A stretch of 64,000 nt of DNA from the NCBI GenBank assembly GCA_963664255.1, contig OY760938.1:2108001-2172000 (forward strand). Reading direction: 5' to 3'. A model generated the notes under the pieces. That model was not told the origin of the DNA, searched no databases, and saw nothing but the letters and a program-made list of their open reading frames with translations. Positions 34,824-43,036 of the stretch are shown here, piece by piece (position 1 is the first letter of the stretch; each line of letters begins with the position of its first letter). This stretch comes from G963663775 sp963664255 (lineage in GTDB: Bacteria > Bacillota > Clostridia > Oscillospirales > Butyricicoccaceae). The translations under genes and the position numbers were made by a program.

Positions 34824-35234
34824 ATGGTAAAATTGATTATGGGCGAAACTGGCACGGGCAAGACAAAAACCATCATTGATCTTGTGAACGATGCCGTCGC
34901 AACAGAAAAGGGCAGTGTAGTATGCATTGCAAGAGGGAATAAGCTGACATTTGACATCTCACACGATGCACGCTTGGTGGATGTTACGGACTATTCTGTC
35001 AGCGGTTATCAGGGACTGTTGGGTTTTGTATCGGGTATCCATGCAGGAAACTACGATATTACCCAGTTCTTTATCGACAGCCTGTACAAAATTGCAGAGG
35101 ACGAAAAGGCAGAGCACGCCGAGAATTTCCTGCGAGAGCTTGACGCATTTGCAGAAAAGCACGGCGTGAAGTTTACGGTTGCCATCAGCGATGATGAGAG
35201 CCATGCAACCGACGCCATGAAGAAATTTATGTAA
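34824..35234 (+). CDS. Small P-loop ATP-binding protein
   Basis: 136 residues. The N-terminus is a Walker A motif, MVKLIMGETGTGKTKTIIDL. The rest alternates strands and helices, with SVVCIARGNKLTFDI, a possible Walker B at NYDITQFFIDSLY, and a C-terminal KFTVAISDD. In clostridial genomes such short proteins are often labelled twitching-motility PilT, but the domains of a PilT ATPase are missing here and no pilus genes are near. GGGAGG precedes the ATG. It is a single-gene unit between a promoter-like site and a strong terminator. Function unknown. Confidence 0.75.
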   Translation: MVKLIMGETGTGKTKTIIDLVNDAVATEKGSVVCIARGNKLTFDISHDARLVDVTDYSVSGYQGLLGFVSGIHAGNYDITQFFIDSLYKIAEDEKAEHAENFLRELDAFAEKHGVKFTVAISDDESHATDAMKKFM

Positions 35235-35277
35235 AGTCAAGGATGCAGCAGCATTCATAAATTTACATAAAATACCT

Positions 35278-35314
35278 AATGAATGCAATCTGTAAAGATT
35301 GCATTCATTTTTTT
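35278..35314 (+). terminator. Rho-independent terminator after the P-loop gene
   Basis: AATGAATGCAATCT-GTAA-AGATTGCATTCATTTTTTT: a 14-bp perfect stem, tetraloop and T run. Confidence 0.92.
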
Positions 35315-35338
35315 GTGCACAATCACAATGAATGCAGC

Positions 35339-35360
35339 TTTCTAAAAAATTTTTTAGAAA
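35339..35360. repeat. Perfect 22-bp AT-rich palindrome upstream of the ATP synthase operon
   Basis: TTTCTAAAAAA joined directly to TTTTTTAGAAA is a palindrome with no loop. It lies 40 bp upstream of a TATAAT box (35400-35405) that may start the atp transcript. It could be an operator or an intrinsically bent upstream element. Confidence 0.55.
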
Positions 35361-35509
35361 AACTAGCTAGAAACTATTTTCCTTTTCCGAAATCTTAGGT
35401 ATAATAGAAAAGGCTGAAATATGACAAGCCCTTGTGGCGGTTGGCAGGCAGTAGGCAGATTGCCAAAGCCACTGGAGAATCGCAGCGCTGGAAAAGCGAG
35501 GAGATTGCG

Positions 35510-35761
35510 ATGCAAAACAAAAAAACACGCTCTGTCGTGTATTATTTAGTGTTTTTCACACAGTTTGGATTGAATATGATTATCCCGCCGCTGTTTTGCA
35601 CAGGGATTGCCTGGTGGCTGGCAAAACGGTTTTCATGGGGAAATTGGGTGGTTTTAATCGGTATTCTGCTGGGCGTTGCAACGGCGGGCGTGAATCTGTG
35701 GAAGTTTGCAATGTATACGCAGCAGAAGGCGAAGGAAAGCGAGCGTGACACGCGAAAATGA
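35510..35761 (+). CDS. AtpZ/AtpI family membrane protein
   Basis: 83 residues with two membrane spans (about 15-35 and 44-66) and a charged C-terminal tail. The size and hairpin layout fit the AtpZ/AtpI family, which precedes F-type ATP synthase genes and is linked to Mg or Ca handling or rotor assembly. ATG 35510 follows AGGAGATT; an earlier in-frame start is less supported. It ends in ATGA shared with atpI. It is the first gene of the operon. Confidence 0.75.
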   Translation: MQNKKTRSVVYYLVFFTQFGLNMIIPPLFCTGIAWWLAKRFSWGNWVVLIGILLGVATAGVNLWKFAMYTQQKAKESERDTRK

Positions 35762-36141
35762 CAGTGCATCAAGTGATACAAGGGGAGGCAAAGCGGCTTG
35801 CCCTCGGGATGTTGCCGCTGGCTATATTGACCGTACTGGGGTTTGCTTTGTGCAGACGGCTGACATGGGATGTCGGACTCACTTTGCTGGCAGGCACCGT
35901 GTATGCGTTTGGGTTGTTTCTGATGATAGGGGCGAGTGCAGCAAAAGCAGTGCTGTATCCGCCGGAACGTGCGGTCGCCATCGTGCGCCGCGGCTATATG
36001 ATTCGATATTTCCTGACAGGCACACTGTTGGTGCTGGTGTTCCAAAGTTCTTTTCTTAATCCGGTCGCAGCGATCTTACCCCTGTTTTATCCAAAGATCG
36101 TTTTGTTGGCAAACAGCATATTTTCCAAGAAAGGAGGTTGA
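35758..36141 (+). CDS. atpI: ATP synthase subunit I
   Basis: 127 residues with four hydrophobic segments (about 15-31, 38-58, 78-97 and 100-118). The protein fits the ATP synthase I family, an assembly factor for the c-ring. It overlaps the preceding gene by 4 bp and abuts atpB directly (TGA then ATG). The Arg/Lys-rich loop ERAVAIVRRGYM lies between spans two and three. Confidence 0.78.
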   Translation: MTVHQVIQGEAKRLALGMLPLAILTVLGFALCRRLTWDVGLTLLAGTVYAFGLFLMIGASAAKAVLYPPERAVAIVRRGYMIRYFLTGTLLVLVFQSSFLNPVAAILPLFYPKIVLLANSIFSKKGG

Positions 36142-36864
36142 ATGGTGGAAGGAGTAGCAATCAACGGACCTCGCATATTATACGAGATTCCGGTTTTAGG
36201 CGGTTTGCAGATTACAGAAACCATGCGAAATGCGTGGGTTGTAATGGCATTCATCCTGTTTCTCTGCATCTTTTTGACGCACAATATGCAGAAGGTTCCC
36301 AAGGGGAAGCAAGTGTTCGCGGAAAAGGCAGTTTTGATGATTGACCAGTTGGTCGACAGCACAATGGGACCGAGTTGCCATATCTTCTCGCCGTATATTG
36401 CGACCCTGCTCATCTCATCGTTCTGCGGAAGCTTGGCATCGTTGTTTTTCATGCGTCCGGTCACGGGCGATTTGAACACAACATTGGGATGGGCAATCAT
36501 GACATTTGCAATGATATTGTTCAGCAATATCAAATATCACGGTCTGGGCGGTTATCTCAAGGGACTGGCACAGCCGATTGTTGTCATGTTCCCGCTGAAT
36601 GTATTGAGCGAGCTGGCAACACCGGTTTCCATGTCGTTCCGTCATTTTGGTAACATTGCAGGCGGCGTGGTTATTACGACGCTGCTCATGGGTGCACTTG
36701 AGGCACTTTCCAATGCAGTATTGGGATTTTTACCCGTTCCGCTGCTGCAAATTGGTCTTCCCGGCGTTCTTTCGCTCTATTTCGATGTGTTCACATCGGC
36801 AATGCAGGCATTTATTTTCAGCATGCTGACCATGGCATATGTGGGCAGTGCGAGAGAAGTTTGA
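36142..36864 (+). CDS. atpB: F-type ATP synthase subunit a
   Basis: 240 residues, five or six membrane spans. The stator arginine lies in SMSFRHFGNIAGGVV (about residue 170), the position of the essential Arg of subunit a. The C-terminal span has YFDVFTSAMQAFIFSMLTMA. The subunit forms the ion half-channels next to the c-ring. AAAGGAGG precedes it. It follows atpI without a gap and precedes atpE by 91 bp. Confidence 0.94.
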   Translation: MVEGVAINGPRILYEIPVLGGLQITETMRNAWVVMAFILFLCIFLTHNMQKVPKGKQVFAEKAVLMIDQLVDSTMGPSCHIFSPYIATLLISSFCGSLASLFFMRPVTGDLNTTLGWAIMTFAMILFSNIKYHGLGGYLKGLAQPIVVMFPLNVLSELATPVSMSFRHFGNIAGGVVITTLLMGALEALSNAVLGFLPVPLLQIGLPGVLSLYFDVFTSAMQAFIFSMLTMAYVGSAREV

Positions 36865-36955
36865 TTGGAGGCAATGCATGACATTGCACAGTCAAAACAA
36901 ACAAATTTGACAGGTTAAAATGAAAAGATACCATAATTTTAGGAGGAAATGAAAA

Positions 36956-37213
36956 ATGGATCCAAAAGCTTTTGTATGCGCGTTTTCCGCTCTCGGTGCA
37001 GGTATGGCAATGATTGCAGGTCTGGGACCTGGTATTGGTGAAGGTTACTGCGCAGGTCAGGCGTGTGCAGCAATCGGCCGTCAGCCGGAAGCACAGGCAG
37101 ATGTCACCCGTACCATGATTCTCGGTATCGCGATGGCGGAATCCACCGGTATTTATGCATTGGTTGTCGCTCTGATTCTGCTGTTTGCAAACCCGTTCAC
37201 CGGCTTGTTCTAA
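36956..37213 (+). CDS. atpE: F-type ATP synthase subunit c (two-carboxylate type)
   Basis: 85 residues, a two-span hairpin. Helix 1 reads AGLGPGIGEGYCAGQACAAI with Glu29; the loop RQPEA is the rotor contact; helix 2 reads ILGIAMAESTGIYALVVAL with Glu62, Ser63, Thr64 and Tyr67. The EST..Y set matches sodium-binding c subunits. Glu29 stands exactly 33 residues before Glu62, the place of Gln32 in the sodium ring of Ilyobacter and of Glu32 in the two-carboxylate ring of Fusobacterium. Three cysteines (8, 32, 37) in helix 1 are unusual. Start follows AGGAGG. Confidence 0.96.
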   Translation: MDPKAFVCAFSALGAGMAMIAGLGPGIGEGYCAGQACAAIGRQPEAQADVTRTMILGIAMAESTGIYALVVALILLFANPFTGLF

Positions 37214-37273
37214 GAACTAAAGTTTCTATATTGTGGAATAAGTTGGACTTTCAGCAGGAAGGAGGGTAAACCT

Positions 37274-37771
37274 GTGGGAGAATTTCAGTCTTTTGTAGGA
37301 TTAAATTGGTTTTCGCTTCTGGTAACCGTGTGTAATACGCTTATCACCTTTGCAATCGTACGCAAATTCCTGTTTAACCCGGTTCGCGCCATGATTGCAG
37401 CACGTCAGGCCGAGGTGCAGGATATGTACAAGGAGGCAGAGCAAAGCCAGACAGAGGCAGAAAAGCTGCGTGCGGAATACACCACACGTCTTGCAAAGGC
37501 AAAGGAAGAAGCGGCGGAAATCACCAAGAGTGCATCCCACCGCGCAACCGTTCGTTCCGAGGAAATCCTCAAGGAAGCATCACAGCAGGCTGCTGATATG
37601 ATGCAAAAAGCCGAGGTTTCCATCGAACAGGAACGTAAAAAGGCTCGTAATGAGATTAAACAGGAAATCACCGGTCTGTCTGTTATGATTGCGTCCAAGA
37701 TTGTCGAAAAAGACATCAGCGAACAAGATCACAAACGCATGATCGAGGACTTTATCAGTAAGGTAGGGTGA
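37274..37771 (+). CDS. atpF: F-type ATP synthase subunit b
   Basis: 165 residues from GTG after GGAGGG. One N-terminal span (about 8-28) is followed by a long charged coiled coil (about 35-160) that forms the peripheral stalk. The FNPVRAMIAARQAEV segment is typical of subunit b. A single b gene is present, so the stalk is a homodimer. It precedes atpH with overlapping or near-adjacent ends. Confidence 0.93.
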   Translation: MGEFQSFVGLNWFSLLVTVCNTLITFAIVRKFLFNPVRAMIAARQAEVQDMYKEAEQSQTEAEKLRAEYTTRLAKAKEEAAEITKSASHRATVRSEEILKEASQQAADMMQKAEVSIEQERKKARNEIKQEITGLSVMIASKIVEKDISEQDHKRMIEDFISKVG

Positions 37772-37776
37772 GATAC

Positions 37777-38319
37777 GTGGCGGCTATTGTAAATGAGCGT
37801 TACGCGCTTGCACTCTACGAATTGGCACAGGAAGACGGCAAAGTGGCAGAAATCTTGGATGAATTGACGGCAGTGGCAGATGCTGCGCGGCAAACACCCG
37901 AGCTTTTAATATTATTGCAGGCACCTTCCGTTCCGTTTGAAGACAAAAGCAAGCTTTTGCAAACTGTTTTTGGCGGAAAAGTGTGCGACAATCTTCTGAA
38001 TTTCTTGATGCTTATCACAGAAAAAAGAAGGTCTGGCGGCTTGCTCGAAATGCAGGATGCCTACAAACAGCGCTATTACAATGAGCAGGGCATTTGCGAA
38101 GTGACCGCTGTGACAGCGATTGCTTTGGACGAAGCGTTGCTGAAAAAACTCATCGAAAAGCTGGGGCAGATTACAAGCAAAAAAATTGTACTGCACCAGA
38201 AAGTCGATGCCTCCATTATGGGCGGCATTATTTTAAATATTGGCAATGAGCAGATTGATACCAGCGTTAGGACACGTCTGAATGAGCTGGCACAAAAAAT
38301 GACTCAAATTATTGCGTAA
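37777..38319 (+). CDS. atpH: F-type ATP synthase subunit delta
   Basis: 180 residues. The N-terminal six-helix domain begins VNERYALALYELAQEDGK, and the C-terminal part has GGIILNIGNEQIDTSVRTRL, the family signature. It joins the stalk to the top of F1. I chose GTG 37777 because AGGTAGG is 9 bp upstream; a GTG at 37768 overlaps the atpF stop and has no spacing for ribosome binding. It ends 16 bp before atpA. Confidence 0.92.
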   Translation: MAAIVNERYALALYELAQEDGKVAEILDELTAVADAARQTPELLILLQAPSVPFEDKSKLLQTVFGGKVCDNLLNFLMLITEKRRSGGLLEMQDAYKQRYYNEQGICEVTAVTAIALDEALLKKLIEKLGQITSKKIVLHQKVDASIMGGIILNIGNEQIDTSVRTRLNELAQKMTQIIA

Positions 38320-38335
38320 GGAAGCAGGTGACTTC

Positions 38336-39841
38336 ATGGAATTACGCCCGGAAGAAATCAGTACACTCCTTAAGCAGCAGATTCGCGACTATCAGAGCCA
38401 GATTAAGCAGACCAATGTAGGTACTGTTATGGATGTTGGTGACGGTATTGCAAAAATCTACGGCCTAGAGGATTGTATGTCGGGCGAACTGTTAGAGTTC
38501 GGCGATGGCGTATATGGCATGGCACAAAACCTCGAAGAGGATTATGTTGGTGCGGTTTTGCTCGGTTCTGATAGAAATATCAGAGAAGGCGACACCGTAA
38601 AGCGTACACAGAAAATTGTGGAGGTTCCGGTTGGCGAAGCGTTGCTGGGTCGCGTTGTGGACGCGCTCGGTCAGCCGATTGACGGCAAGGGACCCATCGA
38701 AACCACAAAATCTCGTCCGATTGAAATGCCGGCACCCGGTATTATCGAACGTTCACCGGTTAATGTGCCGATGCAGACTGGCATTAAGGCGATTGACTCT
38801 ATGATTCCAGTTGGTCGCGGACAGCGCGAGCTGATTATCGGTGACCGCCAGACCGGCAAAACAGCAATTTGTCTGGATACCATTATCAACCAAAAGGGCA
38901 ACGGCGTTATCTGTGTCTATGTGGCAATCGGACAGAAGCGTTCGACGGTTGCACAGGTTGCAGAAACCTTGGCGAAGAACGGTGCGATGGATTATACCAT
39001 CATCGTTGCGGCAACCGCATCGGAAAGTGCACCACTGCAGTATATTTCACCGTATACAGGCTGTACGATGGGTGAATATTTCATGCATGAGGGCAAGGAC
39101 GTCTTGGTCATTTATGATGATTTGTCCAAGCATGCGGTGGCATATCGTGCCATTTCGCTGCTGCTGCACCGTCCGCCCGGACGTGAAGCATATCCCGGCG
39201 ATGTATTTTATCTCCATTCCCGTCTGTTGGAACGTGCGGCGAACATCCAAAACGGTGGCTCGCTGACCGCACTGCCGATTATTGAAACGCAGGCAGGTGA
39301 CGTTTCAGCGTATATTCCGACCAACGTTATTTCGATTACAGATGGTCAGATTTTCCTTGAAACAGAACTCTTTAACGCTGGTATCCGTCCGGCGGTAAAC
39401 CCTGGTATTTCGGTTTCTCGTGTTGGTGGTAATGCGCAGATTAAGGCAATGAAGAAGGTTGCGGGTACGTTGAAGCTGGCATACTCCCAGTATCGTGAAC
39501 TGCAGTCCTTTGCACAGTTCGGTTCTGACTTGGATGCAGACACCAAGAACCGTCTGGAGCAGGGCGCACGTATCGTGGAAGTGCTCAAGCAGCCGCAGAA
39601 TTCGCCGATTCCGGTTGAAAATCAGATTATCATGATTTATGCAGTGGTTTCCAACCTGATTATGGATGTTCCAACGGAATTGGTTGGTGAATTCCAACAG
39701 GAATTGTTTGCTTATATCGATGATAATTATGGTGATGTGCCGGAAACCATTCGTGCAACGCACAAGATGGAAGATGACATCAAGACGAAGCTGCATGGTG
39801 CGATTGTAGAATTTGTGCAGAAATTCATGTCTGTCAGATAA
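38336..39841 (+). CDS. atpA: F-type ATP synthase subunit alpha
   Basis: 501 residues. The P-loop is GDRQTGKTA (about 170-178). VYVAIGQKRSTVAQ, the DELSD-like YDDLSKHAVAYR and PGREAYPGDVFYLHSRLLER follow. ISVSRVGGNAQIKAMKKV lies near residue 370. The N-terminal LKQQIRDYQSQI contacts delta. The start follows AAGGAAGCAGG; an in-frame start 24 bp upstream falls inside atpH. Confidence 0.97.
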   Translation: MELRPEEISTLLKQQIRDYQSQIKQTNVGTVMDVGDGIAKIYGLEDCMSGELLEFGDGVYGMAQNLEEDYVGAVLLGSDRNIREGDTVKRTQKIVEVPVGEALLGRVVDALGQPIDGKGPIETTKSRPIEMPAPGIIERSPVNVPMQTGIKAIDSMIPVGRGQRELIIGDRQTGKTAICLDTIINQKGNGVICVYVAIGQKRSTVAQVAETLAKNGAMDYTIIVAATASESAPLQYISPYTGCTMGEYFMHEGKDVLVIYDDLSKHAVAYRAISLLLHRPPGREAYPGDVFYLHSRLLERAANIQNGGSLTALPIIETQAGDVSAYIPTNVISITDGQIFLETELFNAGIRPAVNPGISVSRVGGNAQIKAMKKVAGTLKLAYSQYRELQSFAQFGSDLDADTKNRLEQGARIVEVLKQPQNSPIPVENQIIMIYAVVSNLIMDVPTELVGEFQQELFAYIDDNYGDVPETIRATHKMEDDIKTKLHGAIVEFVQKFMSVR

Positions 39842-39880
39842 CCTCCAGAACGATTCAATCATTAAAAAAGGAGGAGTATT

Positions 39881-40744
39881 ATGGCAGCCGGCAATATGAA
39901 ACAAATCAAGCGTCGTATCAAGAGCGTCAGCTCGACGATGCAGATTACCAAGGCAATGGAGCTGGTCGCATCCTCAAAGGTGCGCCGTGCGAAGGAACGT
40001 GTCGAACGCTCAAAGCCGTATTTTGAAACTTTGTTTCATGCAGTAGAACGCATTGCAAAGCAAAATCGTGAAAAGGGTTCGATTTATACCAAACCGCGCG
40101 AAATCAAAAACAGCTTATTCATTGTCATCGCAGGTGACCGCGGCATGGCAGGCGGATACAATTCCAATGTGTTCAAGATGACAGCGGAAGCCATGAAGGG
40201 TAAGCAGGTTTCTGTGATTACAATCGGTAAAAAAGCGCAGGAATATTACGCGAAGCGCAACATCAAGAGCGTGGCAGACCATGTTGGCATTGCGGAAACC
40301 ATGCGCATTGCAGATACCCATGCCATTGTAAACCAGTCTCTTGAGTTGTATGAGCAGGGTGTGGTGGACGAGGTCTATCTTTGCTATACCGAATTTGTTT
40401 CGTCGATGACGCAGGTGCCGCAATGCAAGCGACTGCTTCCGATTCATTTTGAACATTCTGAAATGGAAACGGAAAAAAGTGCGGTGCTGACGGAGTATGA
40501 CCCTTCTCCGGAAGCAGTGCTGAAGGCGGTTGTGCCAGAGTATCTCAATGGATTGCTTTATGGTGCTGTCGTGGAATCCTTTGCATCGGAGCAGAGTGCG
40601 CGCCGTATGGCGATGGAATCTGCATCAGATAATGCAAGCGAAATGATTCAAGGTCTGAATCTGTCCTATAACCGTGCGCGTCAAGCCTCGATTACGCAGG
40701 AAATCACAGAGATTATCAGCGGGTCAGGACAGATTGGAAGCTGA
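39881..40744 (+). CDS. atpG: F-type ATP synthase subunit gamma
   Basis: 287 residues. The N-terminus NMKQIKRRIKSVSSTMQITK and the C-terminal SASDNASEMIQGLNLSYNRA form the rotor coiled coil, and FIVIAGDRGMAGGYNSNVFK is the globular core. It turns inside the alpha-beta hexamer. Start follows AAAAGGAGG. Confidence 0.96.
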   Translation: MAAGNMKQIKRRIKSVSSTMQITKAMELVASSKVRRAKERVERSKPYFETLFHAVERIAKQNREKGSIYTKPREIKNSLFIVIAGDRGMAGGYNSNVFKMTAEAMKGKQVSVITIGKKAQEYYAKRNIKSVADHVGIAETMRIADTHAIVNQSLELYEQGVVDEVYLCYTEFVSSMTQVPQCKRLLPIHFEHSEMETEKSAVLTEYDPSPEAVLKAVVPEYLNGLLYGAVVESFASEQSARRMAMESASDNASEMIQGLNLSYNRARQASITQEITEIISGSGQIGS

Positions 40745-40822
40745 TTATAATTTTAACACGCACAGAAAGCGGTTTTTTACCAAAACTGTGTTGTGTTGCA
40801 AGAGTTTTAGGGAGTTTTGCCA

Positions 40823-42220
40823 ATGAGTGAGCAGAATATCGGTGCAGTTGTCCAAATTATTGGACCTGTGCTTGACATTAAGTTTCCTGCGGATGCACTG
40901 CCGAAGCTTCTGAATGCAATCACCGTCGACAATAATGGAAATTCTGTTACTGCCGAGGTGGCTCAGCATATCGGAGAAGACACAGTGCGTTGCATTTCGA
41001 TGCAGTCCACAGATGGTCTGGTGCGTGGCATGAAGGCCGTTGACACCGGTTCCCCCATCACGGTTCCGGTGGGACGTGAAAATTTGGGACGTATCTTTAA
41101 TCTTTTGGGAGAGCCGGTGGATTTGAAGCCGGCGGTGAAGAGTGATGAGCGTTGGCCAATCCATCGCGAAGCACCCTCCTATGAAGAACAGCAGTCAACA
41201 ACCGAGATTTTGGAAACTGGTATCAAAGTCGTTGACTTAATCGCGCCCTATGCAAAGGGCGGTAAAATTGGTTTGTTCGGTGGTGCGGGCGTTGGTAAGA
41301 CGGTTATCATCATGGAGCTTATCAATAATATCGCAAAACAGCACGGCGGTATTTCCGTATTTACAGGTGTTGGAGAGCGTACCCGTGAGGGCAATGACCT
41401 TTACGCAGAAATGCAGGAATCCGGCGTTATTGACAAGACCGTTTTGGTCTATGGTCAGATGAACGAGCCGCCCGGAGCACGTATGCGTGTGGGTCTGTCC
41501 GGTCTGACTATGGCGGAATATTTCCGTGACCAAGAAGGTCAGGATGTGTTGTTGTTCATCGACAACATTTTCCGCTTCACACAGGCAGGTTCGGAAGTAT
41601 CTGCACTTTTGGGTCGTATGCCTTCCGCGGTAGGCTATCAGCCGACGCTGGCAACCGAAATGGGTGCTTTGCAGGAGCGTATTACCTCTACAAAGCGCGG
41701 TTCTATCACATCCGTGCAGGCAGTTTATGTCCCTGCGGATGACTTGACCGACCCGGCACCGGCAACCACCTTTGCCCACTTGGATGCAACCACGGTTCTT
41801 TCTCGTGATATTGCTTCCATGGGTATTTATCCGGCGGTAGACCCGTTGGATTCCACTTCTCGCATCTTGACGGGAGATGTGGTTGGCATCGACCACTATG
41901 AGACCGCGCGTGAAGTGCAGTCTATTTTGCAGAAGTACAAGGATTTGCAGGATATTATTGCAATTCTGGGTATGGACGAGCTTTCCGATGAGGACAAGCT
42001 GACCGTTGCGCGTGCACGTAAAATTCAGAATTTCTTGTCTCAGCCGTTCCATGTTGCAGAACAGTTTACCGGTATGGCCGGCAAATATGTGCCGCTGAAG
42101 GAAACCGTGCGTGGGTTCCGTGAGATTCTGGATGGTAAGCATGATACGGTGCCCGAATCTGCATTCCTGTTTGTGGGTAGCATCGAAGAGGTATTGGAAA
42201 AAGCCAAGAAGGGAGAGTAG
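40823..42220 (+). CDS. atpD: F-type ATP synthase subunit beta
   Basis: 465 residues, the catalytic subunit. Walker A GGAGVGKTV (about 154-162), GERTREGNDLY with the catalytic Glu, LFIDNIFRFTQAGSEVSALLGRMPS (Walker B and DELSEED-preceding region) and GMDELSDEDKLTV are visible. The last corresponds to DELSEED. ATG 40823 follows AGGGAG by 8 bp; a TTG 6 bp earlier is less likely. Confidence 0.97.
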   Translation: MSEQNIGAVVQIIGPVLDIKFPADALPKLLNAITVDNNGNSVTAEVAQHIGEDTVRCISMQSTDGLVRGMKAVDTGSPITVPVGRENLGRIFNLLGEPVDLKPAVKSDERWPIHREAPSYEEQQSTTEILETGIKVVDLIAPYAKGGKIGLFGGAGVGKTVIIMELINNIAKQHGGISVFTGVGERTREGNDLYAEMQESGVIDKTVLVYGQMNEPPGARMRVGLSGLTMAEYFRDQEGQDVLLFIDNIFRFTQAGSEVSALLGRMPSAVGYQPTLATEMGALQERITSTKRGSITSVQAVYVPADDLTDPAPATTFAHLDATTVLSRDIASMGIYPAVDPLDSTSRILTGDVVGIDHYETAREVQSILQKYKDLQDIIAILGMDELSDEDKLTVARARKIQNFLSQPFHVAEQFTGMAGKYVPLKETVRGFREILDGKHDTVPESAFLFVGSIEEVLEKAKKGE

Positions 42221-42223
42221 TTT

Positions 42224-42622
42224 ATGTCTACTTTTCATTTGCGTGTTGTCACTGCGGAGCGTGATTTTTATAACGGCGAGGTCGACCGAGTCGTAGTGCG
42301 CACGACAGAGGGTGACATCGGAATTTTGGCAAAGCACGTGCCCTATGTTGCGGCATTGGGCATTGGCGGCTTGACCATCATTCAAAAGGGGGAAACCCGC
42401 ACCGCGGCGATTTCCGGCGGCTTCGTAGAAGTTGGCAAGGATGGCACCACGATTTTGGCACGCACCTGTGAATGGGCTGAAGAAATTGACATTCATCGTG
42501 CGCGTGAGTCAGCAGAACGTGCGAAGGATTTGATGCATCAGCAGGGGAGTGCGCATGAACATGACCGTGCGGATGTCAAGCTGAAAAAGGCAATCAACCG
42601 CATCCGTATTGCAGGCGAATAA
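42224..42622 (+). CDS. atpC: F-type ATP synthase subunit epsilon
   Basis: 132 residues. The beta-sandwich FHLRVVTAERDFYNGEVDRV and TEGDIGILAKHVPYVAAL is the N-terminal domain. The C-terminal helical hairpin (about 90-130) is rich in Arg and Glu and can brake the motor. It is 3 bp after atpD and ends the operon before a perfect terminator. Confidence 0.95.
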   Translation: MSTFHLRVVTAERDFYNGEVDRVVVRTTEGDIGILAKHVPYVAALGIGGLTIIQKGETRTAAISGGFVEVGKDGTTILARTCEWAEEIDIHRARESAERAKDLMHQQGSAHEHDRADVKLKKAINRIRIAGE

Positions 42623-42628
42623 AAGAAT

Positions 42629-42658
42629 AAAAGGCAGGGAAAAATTTCCCTGCCTTTT
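42629..42658 (+). terminator. Rho-independent terminator of the ATP synthase operon
   Basis: AAAAGGCAGGGAAA-AA-TTTCCCTGCCTTTT, a 14-bp stem with a tiny loop. Confidence 0.92.
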
Positions 42659-42703
42659 ACTTATGAAGGGGAATGGATTTGTAAAACCGAAGCGGTTTCC
42701 CTC

Positions 42704-42732
42704 TTGACAAACGGAATGAAACCGTGTACGAT
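42704..42732 (+). promoter_or_regulatory. Probable sigma-A promoter of the ABC importer operon
   Basis: Perfect TTGACA (42704-42709), 17-bp spacer, TACGAT (42727-42732). It gives a leader of about 300 nt before the lipoprotein gene. Confidence 0.7.
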
Positions 42733-42784
42733 AAACGTTATAGAAAGAATGGCTGAACGTCATACTGGGTGATTTCAACCAAAC

Positions 42785-42889
42785 ATGGGTGCAGCGGTTG
42801 CAGGATATAGCGGTTCAAACGGTAAAGATATTGTTGGGAAAGGCAATGCTTTGCGCTTTTTGGGGGAACAAGAGACTGTAAGTATGTGA
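42785..42889 (+). other. Short reading frame in the ABC importer leader, possibly frameshifted
   Basis: From ATG 42785 the frame reads 34 codons with protein-like composition, including DIVGKGNALRFLGEQETVS, and ends in TGA at 42887-42889. The overlapping frame that begins at 42883 continues as YVTVVEQI and stops at 42907-42909, so one base change would join them into a 41-codon peptide. No strong ribosome-binding site precedes the ATG (GGGTGA is 13 bp away). It lies about 45 nt after the predicted transcript start. It could be a leader peptide, a decayed small gene or chance. The leader from 42733 to 43036 otherwise holds no riboswitch I recognise. Confidence 0.35.
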
Positions 42890-43036
42890 CAGTGGTTGAG
42901 CAGATTTGATGGACACATTCTTAAAAATTCTCTTGGTCATTTTTTGAATTTGAGCAAGAGATTTATTTGTACATAGCTACCATTTGAAACGGGGCGGGAA
43001 CGGCTCGTGTATGGAAAAGAAGGAGAAAAAGATACC

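Noticed and set aside
41237..42496. 419-codon open frame on the minus strand
   Set aside because: It is antisense to atpD and atpC, both unmistakable. The Cys/His/Arg-rich composition is typical of shadow frames.
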